Below, piece after piece: positions 22,749 through 33,192 of a DNA stretch of 64,000 nt. The notes under the pieces were generated by a model. The model made no database searches. It was not told the DNA's origin and saw only the letters and a program-made list of their open reading frames with translations. The stretch spans positions 533,794 to 597,793 of the forward strand of contig SDOX01000128.1 of the NCBI GenBank assembly GCA_004565275.1. The letters are read 5' to 3'. Position 1 is the first letter of the stretch. The number at the start of each line of letters is the position of its first letter. A program made the position numbers and the translations under genes. This DNA is from Nannochloropsis salina CCMP1776. Taxonomy: Eukaryota > Sar > Eustigmatophyceae > Eustigmatales > Monodopsidaceae.

Positions 22749-24180
22749 GATAATTTTGAAGGAATACACTCACGCGTTATGATACCTCCTAAAATACTCA
22801 ACCGACCGCCGACTTCTTGATCCGGACGTGCCTCTTGCTGCACACGCTGGTCCTCGCTCACTCCTTCTTGTATTCTTGTTTATCTTGTCGCTACCACCTG
22901 CACTGATGACGTTCAAGGAGCGTCAAGTTCATAGACGCCAGCGATCTTGCCTGTGATTCTGTGCGAAGACGAAACTGATGAGCCCACATATTGGTCGGAA
23001 TATACGCAAAGCACGCCAGTAAAATTGAAATTCAAAACGTAGCCAAGCCGTGGACGTAATAAAAAGCGAAACATTTGGTCGCCTGTCCCCCCAAAAAGAC
23101 AAACAACGAAGAAAAATCCCAGTTTAACGTAGGAGTCGATGGCACAAACGATCCCGCGATGCGTTCTACAGCAGCTACCCGCCTAGACACACCATTGTTG
23201 GGATCGATACCCACGACATTCTTGTCGTGCTGCTTGTTACCAACCGAATTGGCTGCAAAGCCTGACGACAAATGGATGTGTGGGCAAAGAAGTTGCAAAC
23301 GTGCGTAAGGTATTTCTACTCATATGCTCCTACCCCCGTCTGTTGACACCGTGACCAGACAGCACGCCGTCTTCCCCCGAAAAGCAATGACACACGGTCG
23401 TCTGTAGACATGCGCTGCGACCTTTTGGGCTCGAAAAAAAGAAAAAAAAAGCTTCGAAGCTCTGTCATGGTGATCATCCCTGTCGCTCCGTGCTTGCTTG
23501 CTCACCAGCAGGCAGCAGGCATAAGGCCACAGCATGGCAAAGGAGGCAGGTTGCCAAGCAAAAGCTTTCACCGCATTGCAGATCCTTGATCCCTACTGTT
23601 CGTGACAGAACGCAGGGATGGGCTTTGGAAAGCGTGAAAAAAATGTTGGGTGTCGCGACAGCAAACCGAGGGCAGATAGAAGGTAGATAGATGCGCGCGG
23701 GGGGCGAAGAGGGAATAAAATCCTAGTGACAAGCCCGGGAGAAACGCAACAAGAAAAGGACAGGGCACCACATTCGACCTGACACTGACACCAAGGTGCA
23801 TGAAAGATCACAGTGGTATGCACTTTACGCCCGTGTGATGCCGCACAAGGGTGGTTTTCCACGCCCCGGGGGACGGACGCTTTTGCCTCCCTCCCTGTAG
23901 TCAGTCGGGGGGCTCACACAACCTGTGCCATGAATGTGGGGACTTATGTCCGACGCCCACTGGGAGAAGAGGCAACTTCAGGTTGCGGTCGGGTTTGGAA
24001 GGACTTTCGAACGAGTTTTGGAGGGGTTGGGAGTGCTCGGTAGGCATCCAATTGTTATTATCTTCTTCAGGCAAACATGTCTGTGAGGTCCATCTGTCGA
24101 CCTCCTGCCCCTCTGGCCTCTTTATCGTAGTCTAGACCTCCATCTCCGTCCTCCCCAACCACACAGTGAACGCCTGGAAA
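22749..24180. other. Divergent promoter region, PRP5 / aminotransferase
   Basis: A 1.4 kb head-to-head spacer. Only short overlapping frames without recognisable domains are present. A GT-like donor in the PRP5 leader (GCGTGAGTG near 22770) hints at a possible 5' UTR intron. Confidence 0.45.
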
Positions 24181-26330
24181 ATGAAGCAAGCCCCGGCCCC
24201 GCGTATCTCGTGTCGATCCCAAAAACTCTCACCTCCGTTCATTGAAGATGTCCTTGACCAATACAAGCATTTGCCGGATACCTTTAACTTGGCTTTGGGA
24301 GTCTCGCATTGGGGGCCACCTCCCAGCGCAATACGCACTTTTCAAGCCATGGGCCAAGGGGTAGAGAGAGAAAAGTACCCGGAATCAAGGGGCATAGAAA
24401 CACAAAAAGAGGCCGTGGGGGATGTAGGAAAGCAAGAATCAAGATCTTTGCATGGGTACGGTCCAATTGCGGGCAATGCAGACTTGCTCGCTGCATTGAC
24501 GAGGAAATTGGAAACAGAGAATCGATTGGATTTGACAGGTAGGAAAATTAAGCAGCACTTTTCGACCAGAAACATTTACATGCCTGTCCACTTCTTGTCG
24601 AGCAAGGGCCAGCATTTTGTTGCGCCAATTCGGAGACGGCATGGTTTAGCGTCCATTCCTACGTTTGTTCTTATTGCATTCATCTTGTGCCGCTTGGCAC
24701 AAGCCCGTGACCTTGGTGCCATCACTCCACAGCGTTTTGTGTCTCCGTGGGACCTTCACCCTCCTCCTCTACCTATTTCCCAGGGCAGGACATCTTGGTG
24801 ACTGGGGGGGCCAACCAGGCCTTCGCCCTCCTGGCCCTTGCCCTCTGTGACCCGGGCGACCGCGCCGTCCTCTTTGCGCCCTATTACTTCTCCCATTTGG
24901 TTGCCTTGCAAATTGCACAGGCCGAGGTGGTGAAAGGGCGTTGGGATCCGGCGACCTGGCTCCCCGATGTGGAGGTAGGAAGGGAGGGGGGAAGGGAGGG
25001 CGAAGGGGAGGGAGGAAGGGAGGGAGGAAGGGACGGAGGGAAGAGGAGGAGAAGGAGTGCGTTTCGTTACGAAGAACGAGACGTGAAAAAAAGAAGTGAC
25101 ACGTTTTCAGACAATATAATATGTCTTCGTCTGCCCAATGTCCGAGCCCCAGGGTGCTTTGCAGTCAGAATGTACGAATAGAACGAGATCCCCTCTCACC
25201 CTTCCCCATACTCGACCGCCCTCCCCTCCAGCATTTACGCAGCCTCCTCGCCGCGAGCCCGGTCAAAATGGTCGTCCTCACCACTCCGGGAAATCCTACA
25301 GGAGCGGTGTGTCCGGAGAGCCTCCTGAAAGAGGTGGCAGCCTTATGCCGTAAGGCCGGGGCTTGGCTGGTGGTGGACGAGAGCTACGAGCACTTCCTCC
25401 ACGAGGGCGCCCGGCATGTCTCCTTGTGCGCGTCCGCGTACGTGAGAATTTCGAATCTAGATGTTTTCGTTTTTCTACCGACAAGAAACAGGCCATCACT
25501 ATACTGTATTACCCCTCGCTTGTCCGGTTCTGCCCTGATGCGTCTTTTCCCCCACCCACATCCTGTCCATTCGCTCCCCTCCCGTCCTTGCGTGCAGTTC
25601 CCCGGGAGCTTTCTTACCCTTGTCGTTTCCATTTTGCATCCTTCGATTGTTCTCCTTCAGTCTCGATTTTTCAGGGTTGGTACACGTGTATTCCTTCTCC
25701 AAGTCCTACGGCATGGCGGGGTGGCGGTTGGGGTATCTAGTCTACCCCCGGGGCCTGAAGACGGCCCTCCGTTCCCTGCAAGACACAATCCCTACGCACG
25801 CGGCCATGGTCTCGCAAGCTGTGGGGTTGGCAGCTTTGGGAGCTGGGAGAGAGGTGAGAGTCGTCACGGGGAGGGCGGAGAAACAAGGAGCTTGCCTGTG
25901 CGACGCAGGGTGCCCCCCGCGAGCATGCCCATCCGGGCCCTCACTCACCCCTTTGTCCACAACACGAACGGCAATGCAGTGGGTTCAGAGACAAGTCGCA
26001 GGCTTAACGGACTGTCGTGAAAGATTATGGGCCGTACTCTCCAAGCACTGCCCCGGCTCGGTACGCACTGAAGGCGCTTTTTACTTTCTCGCCCAACTTC
26101 CGCCTCACGTCTCGGAAGCCGAAGCCGTGCACAGGCTGGCGACCGAGTACCGTGTCCTATGCACCCCTGGGGAGGCATTTGGAGCCCCCGGAACGTTGCG
26201 TTTGTCGTACGGATCCTTACCACCCGCAGAGTGCATAGATGCTCTCGGGCGGTTGGACGCCGGGTTAGCGGCGTTGATCAAAGAGGGAACGGACAAAGTT
26301 TCCAAAAAAAAATCTTCTATTTTGGTGTAA
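24181..26330 (+). CDS. PLP-dependent class I/II aminotransferase
   Basis: Five exons: 24181-24538, 24784-24974, 25232-25437, 25661-25853 and 25980-26330, total 432 residues with consistent phases 1, 0, 2, 0. The fold-type I aminotransferase landmarks appear in order: LHGYGPIAGN, ILVTGGANQAF, FAPYYFSHL, TTPGNPTGAVCP (substrate/PLP-binding Asn), VVDESYEHF (PLP Asp and Tyr), SFSKSYGMAGWRLGY (Schiff-base lysine, about K266) and LRLSYGSLP (substrate carboxylate Arg). Amino donor and acceptor cannot be told from sequence; aspartate/prephenate- or alanine-type enzymes are the closest in motif style. No targeting peptide is evident, so it may be cytosolic. Intron 2 starts with a GGGA tract immediately after the donor. 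Exon 4 could start 17 bases later, but only the chosen acceptor (CTTCAG|TCTCG) keeps frame. Confidence 0.88.
24977..25045 (+). repeat. GGGA/GGGAGG purine tract after 5' splice site
   Basis: An irregular GGGA-rich tract at the very start of aminotransferase intron 2, directly after GAG|GTAGGA. Confidence 0.8.
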
Positions 26331-27268
26331 AGAACTCAACCTAGGACGGTTATCTGTCCGAAGGCGGCTATCGGGACGTTTTTGCACCTTTAATTCATTA
26401 TACATGCTCCCAGCATTTCTGTAAGCGCCCCAGCCCTACCATGAGGTATTTTGTTGTCACGCATTCCTGTTTGAGCCGACGTTCGAAATCCGATTTGAAA
26501 TTCACGCCATTTTAATCATTTTATCTTAACCGCCTTTTGATAAAGCTCAGCACCCGGCATCAGGCACATGTAAACCGGAGAAGGAAAGGTGGCATCAGCA
26601 CGATATGGGCCAGGAGGTCGAGAACGCGAGAGAACTTTAAGGGGTCTGACCAGACAATCGCTGGCCATGGAAAAAATAAAAGCATCGTGGAAAAGTTTTC
26701 CGTAAAAGCTGTGCAGCAACGTGAAATCTGACTGGTATAAACCTTCAATGGGCACAGTCGTTGTCTTTATCTCTCAATCATGTCAAAAATGGAGGCCCTC
26801 GAAAGCTCCCTTAGTGCCTTCGCCAAGAGAATTCTTTTTGCGTCGGAGTCCCGGTAAGAGGTTGCGGCGTGCCATTTTGTGGCTTTGACCCCTGCTTGAC
26901 GTGTTTAATTTCGGGGCTTTGGAGCGTGAAGGGACTAAGATGCATGGAGAAACGGACTGCTGAATGCGATCACAGAGGATTTCGTGACCGAAGGCCAAAC
27001 GAGCCATCGATTGCTGTTCGACTCCAGGGGCTATGTTGCCCGTCTTGATCCTGTCTCTTTCAGACGCCTCTTGAATTCAAAGACAGCCGACAAAGGATGG
27101 AACATGCAGAAGAGGATGAAATGCACTAATCCAAGGTGTCTGGGTGTGCCGAGGTCTACAATATGTAAGTTGAGATTCATACAGAGACTTCTGCTTCCCT
27201 CTCTTTCCTCCTCCCTACTCGGTCCTACCTCAGTGTCGCAGCGAGTGCCCTGAGTCATTGCAGTCGTC
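26331..27268. other. Intergenic, upstream of proteasome beta-2 gene
   Basis: Tandem spacer of 0.9 kb with only short frames. It must contain the aminotransferase terminator and the proteasome-gene promoter; no motif is recognised. Confidence 0.45.
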
Positions 27269-28646
27269 ATGCACGGTGAATCAGGGAAGCAATCTTTGCG
27301 TGGAGCTCTGAAAGAGGACGTGCCAGGGTTTAACTTTGACAATTACGCCCGAAATGCTTCCTTGCCTACGGAGACGACGATGCACTTACCCTCGGTGAGA
27401 AAGAGTGAGGAAAAGGAAGTCAGCCGCGCAACGGCAAAATGTTCCACCTCTTCACAGGATGAGAACGTAGGCCAACGGAGCCCTCACATGATTTGACGAG
27501 CAACGTGGCGCCGATTTCCGGCTTTGACCTTCCTACGACTCCTCCCTTCTTCCCCCTATCTCCCCCTTCGTCCCCCCCTGGACCGCAGGCCATGAAAACG
27601 GGCACGACCATCGCAGGCGTCACCTTTAAGGACGGCGTAGTATTGGGCGCGGACACACGGGCGACGGGCGGCACGGAAGTGGCAGACAAGAACTGTGAGA
27701 AGATCCACTACTTGGCTCCCAACATTTATTGCTGCGGGGCGGGGACGGCGGCCGACACGGAGAAAACGACCGAGATAATCAGGTAGCCTGTGGTCCTGGA
27801 CGTGGGAGGGAGACCTGGGGGAACACGGCGAGGAAGGGCATCGCGGTGGGGCCCGGGGCCATCCGTTTCTGTGCCCGCAGCACCCTGCGTGAGTCTCCAT
27901 TTCTCCCCTCACACCCGCCTTGTTCCTCTCACAGCTCCCAGTTAGATCTCTTACGCCTGTCCACCGGTTCCCCCTCCCGCGTGGTCACGGCCTGCACCAT
28001 GCTGAAACGGATGCTTTTCCGTTACCAAGGCCACGTGTCGGCCGCTTTGGTGCTAGGGGGGGTAGACAGTTCGGGCGCGCATCTCTACCAGATCTACCCC
28101 CACGGTTCCACGGACAAGAACCCTTACGTGACCATGGGGAGTGGGAGCTTGGCGGCCATGAGTGTCTTCGAGACGGGCTTCAAGGAGGACATGACGGAGG
28201 TGGGTAGGCGAAGGGAGGGAGGGAGGGAGGGAGAAAGGGAGGGAGGGACCGGTTTTTAAATGGCTGGGGTTGCTGAGAAGATTTCTCGGTGACCCGTCCA
28301 CGTTCTATCTTCACCGACGCATCTCCCGTTCTCGCTTTCCTTTTCGATTCGTTTCCAGGCCGAGGCAATCGAGCTCGTGAAAGAGGCGATTCTCGCGGGG
28401 ATATACAATGATCTGGGCTCGGGCAGTAATGTAGATTTGACCATCATTAGGAAGAACGGGGAAGTCACCGTGCTGCGAGGCTACCTGACTCCGAACGATG
28501 TGGAACCTCTTCGGACGTCGTACAAGCGCCCGGCCGCGCTTTCCGTGCCTGCTGGCGCCACGGCAGTGCTTTCGACGCACATGGACCCCGCCCGGCCGGG
28601 GCTCGAAGGGCTGGTCATAGAAGATGCGACAGCCATGACGTTTTGA
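27269..28646 (+). CDS. PSMB7: 20S proteasome subunit beta type-7 (beta-2, trypsin-like)
   Basis: Four exons: 27269-27394, 27589-27782, 27935-28199 and 28359-28646, total 290 residues; phases 0, 2, 0. This is the beta-2 catalytic subunit of the 20S core. The propeptide includes [14 protein letters not shown], similar to the animal protein, and maturation is expected before T48 in [14 protein letters not shown]. The catalytic Thr nucleophile, D64 in GADTRATGG and K80 in DKNCEKIH are in place. Other beta-2 signatures are [53 protein letters not shown] and [14 protein letters not shown]. The C-terminus is longer than the animal one and ends TAMTF. Intron 3 begins with GTGGGT followed by a GGGA tract. 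Confidence 0.97.
28212..28248 (+). repeat. GGGA tract in proteasome intron 3
   Basis: A near-perfect (GGGA)n run just after the 5' splice site of PSMB7 intron 3. Confidence 0.85.
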
Positions 28647-29474
28647 GAAAGGATCGGGAAGGGAGGTGGAGGACAGGGCGCTAGAGCATGGGGGTGCGAG
28701 CAGTCAGGGGACAAGACGGGGCGAGATGGAAGGAGGTGGTGAGGGTTCAAGAGGATGGAGATGACGAGAAAGAGGCAGGGAGGGCTTTCCAACTTGAAAA
28801 AGAAGGCCATAAAAGGAACGCTTCTGTCACGTTCACCGTGCCCGGTTTGGCGGTGTGAAAGGTCGTGGTATCAATGGTTTCCATTAAATGTTTCATTTAC
28901 CTCGTTTTTCTTGCCAATTCGGCAGTCGCATTGACCCCACCCAGAGCGTTGGCAAAGGATATTTAAAAAGTGAAACTTGCGACAGAACTAATTCGCTATC
29001 CAATCGGAACCAGGTACAGGCTTTGTTTTTTCAGGCAATGAAAGAGAAGCTCATTGCAACATGCACTGGGCTCGAATTAGACTTACCAAGTTTATAGACT
29101 GTGACGTCACGGCGTTATCTCATCCCCGACCACGACTACTCGTAGTATGCCTATCATGTACGGCTCTTTTTCCTCCGCCTCCACACGATCCAGTCGAGTT
29201 TTGTGGGGCATACCCGTGCATACGTTTTGTTCCATAATTTTTGTGTGCAGTGCCTGCCTGATCATTTTTGTTGGCTTGTCGTTTCTCGGGAGATTTGCAC
29301 GGATCACCGCCTACCATATACTCAAAAAATCTTACAGCGTACCATCTTACCACTTTGAAAATCTATTTTCAATCCTCAGGGTATGATTTGCACGTAACAA
29401 AAAGGCGTAGAAAGAGCGCAGCTCCGTGCCGCTGCCCCCGCGGTGCCTCGTGGACGAGTCTTGTTGCCTGCACC
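28647..29474. other. Intergenic, no gene seen
   Basis: A 0.8 kb tandem spacer with no recognisable coding sequence. Confidence 0.45.
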
Positions 29475-32362
29475 ATGGATCAGGCAACCGACAGTGCCCC
29501 AGCCGCTTGCTCCTCTTCGATGGCACCAAATTCCCTTCGAGCGCCGCTCCTTGGCCTTGATGGCATAGACAATCAAGCAAATATTACGTGGAAAGGACGA
29601 GATCGACGGCGGCAACGACATGTAAAGGGAGCTGAACCCATTGCCGAGGGAGCGGAGGCGGGGGATAATTTCGTAAGGGAGGGAACAATTTCATTTCTCA
29701 AACTCTCTGGGCCTTCCTCCCTCGACGTGGCCACTGCGGCAACAAATGCAACACCAATCGAGGAGGAACAGCGAGAGGAAGAGACGTCTCTGATGTACGA
29801 CAGGACGCCGGACGCGGTGGCCCGCGACCCGGGCCGGCGTCGACGCGCTCTTTCGGATACGAGCAATTTGTACGAGAACCACGGCCCGGGTAGCACACAT
29901 CCCCGGCATAATTTCAAATCCCAAGAAAAAGAGGCGGTCCACACGCCGTTGAAATCTACCCCCGATTTCTTGAAGCTCCGGGAACCTACCGAGGGGGGGG
30001 GGGGGCAGAGACATGGGACGCCATGGTCCCACAAAGCGAGACGCTATCGTCTATTGGACCTGCCTGGGGGCATGAGGGAGGGAGCGATGCAAGTCAAAGC
30101 GGTGAGAGGAAGGGAAGCGAGGTGGTGAAGGGAAAAAGTCAGGGAGGGCCCTGGCTAGTGCCGGCAACGGACGACATGGGGCAAAAGGGAGGGGAGAAGG
30201 AGGAGGAGGAGGAGGGGGGGGAGGAGAAGGAGGGGGAGGAGGAGAAAATGGAGGAGGAGGGCAAACAGGAAGGAATAGAGGGGGAAAAAGTGGCGTCGCC
30301 CAACACCGTGGAGGTTACTCCCAGCGGCGAGCTTAAGGAGGAGGAAGCGGGGGAAGGAGGGATGGAGAACGGGACGGGCGCAGGGAGAGACAGTGCAGGG
30401 GAAGGGGTCAGGGAGGTTTCCTTCCCCTCCTTGACCGATCGGACCGATGAAGCGCAAGAACGAGGCAGTTCTCGACCGTGCGAAGGCCAGCGGGAAGCTG
30501 CGTCCCGTCAACGTCCTCCCCTCCTGGCCACCACGGCCCCGCATGGCACCCGGCGGGGCCGCGCACCCTCCCCACAGGGAGCCAACTACCTACGCTTGGA
30601 CCGTATTGCTCAACCTCCGGCGGCTGTGGATTTCATTTCCCCCGCGATACGGCGGAGACCGGGCAGGCGCGCAAGCGGCTGGCTGGTTCCAAGGGAGGAG
30701 GGAGGGAGGGAAGGAAAGAGGGAGGGAGGGAAGGAGGGAGGGCGGAAGGAGCGAAAGTGGTTGGCGCGCCCTGGGGAAAACGCGAGCGAGGACAGGCAGC
30801 AGGGATGGATGGAGGAGTTGTGGTTGACGTGGGGAGGGGAGCCGGCAGTGGTGAAGGAGTTTATTGACAGCCTCTGGGGCACGGAACCACCTCCAGCGAC
30901 CTGGACGAGAATGTCGGGCGCGGGGCCGGAGGGAGGGAGGGAGGGAGGGAAGGAGGGAGGGGAAATTGGCGAGATTGCATCGATAGAAGAGGAGGGTGAG
31001 GAATGCAGGCTGGGCTACAGAAATGATGTGGATGGACGGGAGGGCTTCGACGGGCTTGAGCAGCAACCACCGCGCCTACACCACCACCACCACCACCACC
31101 ACCACCACCATCAACAAGAACAACAACAGCAACAACATTATCAACCGCAACCACAACAACAACAACAACAACCACCACAACCATCACCACAACAACGGCA
31201 ACCACATATCCTCCAGCCACAGCAACCGGAACAGGAGCCGCAAGCCAGGAGATCGAGGGCGGGGGAGGAGCAGGTGGGGAAAAGACGCCACCACACAGAG
31301 GGACGTGGGCAGCAGGCGCTAGTCCATAGCCCGCAGCCGAGTGCTCGTGCGTGCCGAGGGCAGGGGGTCAAAGGGCGCGAATTGTGGCGGGAAGAGCTCC
31401 CAGGGTTTCTTTCCTCCCAGCGCGTGAGGAGCGCGGTTGATGCGGCCTCAGCCAGTGCCCCGACCTCTACAGCGGCTCTGGCTGTGGCAAACGCTGCTGC
31501 TGCGGTCGCTTGTGCGGCTTTGATGGCGGCTAATGCTGCGACGGCGGCTGCCAATGCGGCCATGGATGCGAGGTGGGGAAAAGAGGCGAAGGGGGCATGC
31601 ACAACCGGGAAGGAGAAGTCTACGGTGGAGGAAAAGGAGAGGCAGAGGGGAAGGGAAGCGAGACGAGCGCAGGAAGAAACGTCAAGAAGCAGCACGAGTG
31701 GGTCTATGGAGGGAAGTCAAGAGACGATAAAGTCGGTAGAGCAGAGGGGGGTAGATCTTACCTCGTTGCCCTCCCACGCGGCCCGCCCTCTTCCATCCTT
31801 CCCGCCCTCCCCTTTCCAGGCCCATGCTGCCCCACGAGCTGAGGAAAGGGAGAACGTCGAAAGAGAGGGAGGGGTAGGGGAGGAGGAGGAGGAGGAGGAG
31901 GAGGAGATTGAGATACCTTTGTCATGGAGCCTCGCGAGCTCCACCGCTTCTTTTGACATGGCGAATGACTGCATGGAGTCTTCATCAACTTCTTCTGTCT
32001 CTGATATTTCCTTGCGATGTGCGGTGGGGAGGGGGCAATTCGTGGGCGATGAAGGAGGCCAGAGCGGGGTTCAGGAGGGAGTCAAAGACAAGGTCCCATC
32101 GCCATGGGTGGGGGAGCCGAAGGGGCAAGGAAGAAATGTTCAGGTTGACGGGCTCTTGGAGAGGGTGGGAGGTGTTAAAAGCGGATTTGGTTGCAGTGAG
32201 AATGAGGTACAGGGAAGGGGGAGAGGTATAGAAGGCTTATTGCAGGGGCCGGTCACCGAAGAGAGAGGAAAGTACGGGGCGGAAACCGAGGAAGCAGTGG
32301 AGGGGAGGCAGGGGGGCGGATCTTTTATGGCCCAAGTGGACACCACAGAGTGGATACTATGA
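29475..32362 (+). CDS. Low-complexity acidic/His-Gln/Ala-rich protein, frame broken at a G run
   Basis: Two open frames fit end to end. Frame A runs from the ATG at 29475 to the 13-G run at 29993-30005 and then hits a stop at 30126-30128. Frame B is open across the run to the stop at 32360-32362. One extra G would fuse them into about 960 residues. Frame A is charged with one Arg cluster. Frame B holds a Glu/Gly-rich block and GREG-type repeats (from GGGA DNA at about 30690-30760 and 30928-30962). It also has an 11-His run with Gln-rich sequence (31078-31200) and an Ala-rich helix (ANAAAAVACAALMAANAATA). No catalytic or binding domain is recognised. A missed intron instead of a missing base is possible. 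Function unknown; expression should be confirmed before trusting this gene. Confidence 0.45.
30687..30755 (+). repeat. GGGA-rich tract inside a reading frame
   Basis: An irregular GGGA tract that translates as a Gly-Arg-Glu-Gly repeat in the low-complexity protein. It may be an unrecognised intron. Confidence 0.6.
31078..31200 (+). repeat. CAC/CAA triplet tract coding poly-His and poly-Gln
   Basis: About eleven CAC/CAT codons are followed by mixed CAA/CAG/CCA codons, giving His-, Gln- and Pro-rich sequence in the plus-strand frame. Confidence 0.8.
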
Positions 32363-33192
32363 GGATGAATGAGAGATGAGAGTAGGCGGGTAGTGATGTA
32401 AGTGGATGTATAGAGGTGGTTCGGAGGATGTAACGCAAAGCCTTAGTGTGCGTACAAGACATTTAAACTACACGAAGCGGTAATGTTGGTCAGTAAAACA
32501 TGTAAAGAAATAAGCTTGAATACGTTTGCAAACCGAGCCGTCCATGGGAGAAAAGTGAGGTGGGAGCTGAGTCCATTCTACGCCTCCGCGTTCAAGGACG
32601 AGCTGCACTCCATGCCATGCAAAAAGCAACAACTCTCTGCCTCCGGTGCATTCTCTCCCTCGATCAAAATTTGCATCAAGGCCCTCCACATCTTTTTGCC
32701 CCCAGCTGCCCGGCGTCGCGACATCTTTTGCATAGACTTTTAGGCTGTCGTCACGGTTCTCCCACCGAACCCCTTCTGTGGATGAACCCTCCTCGTCAAG
32801 TCCTTGAGTCGTGCCCCCCCCCCCCCTCACCCTCTATCTTCTGCCGACTTGCCATTCTCGCAATGGTCTTCAATACTGCCCCTACTACATACACTATTTT
32901 ACCATGTTTCTCTCTTTCCCTCCCCACCCCCTCCCTCCCTCCCATCCCTTCGCTCATAACGTGCCAAGACCCGTGAGGACCCTAACATATCCCGTTCGCA
33001 TTTTCAAAAAGCATACTTTACTCCGTCCGTCCCAAAGTCTCAGTCCATCCCTCCGAGCTTCTCGCCCCCAATGTCTCCCTTTGTCTCCATCCCACTCCTG
33101 CAACCCCCTACGCAAGCCTACAGGCAACACCGAAAAAGATGACCTCCTTCTTGTCCCACCCCTTCCACACGGCTGCCAACCTATCGACCAAT
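32363..33192. other. Convergent spacer, pyrimidine-rich
   Basis: The tail-to-tail gap before the GH16 gene. Its pyrimidine-rich plus strand creates long proline-rich frames with no real coding signal. Confidence 0.45.

Noticed and set aside
31078-31110. Eleven-His run as a vector-derived affinity tag
   Set aside because: It is embedded in a longer CAC/CAA low-complexity tract with mixed codons and native flanks; no vector sequence is present.
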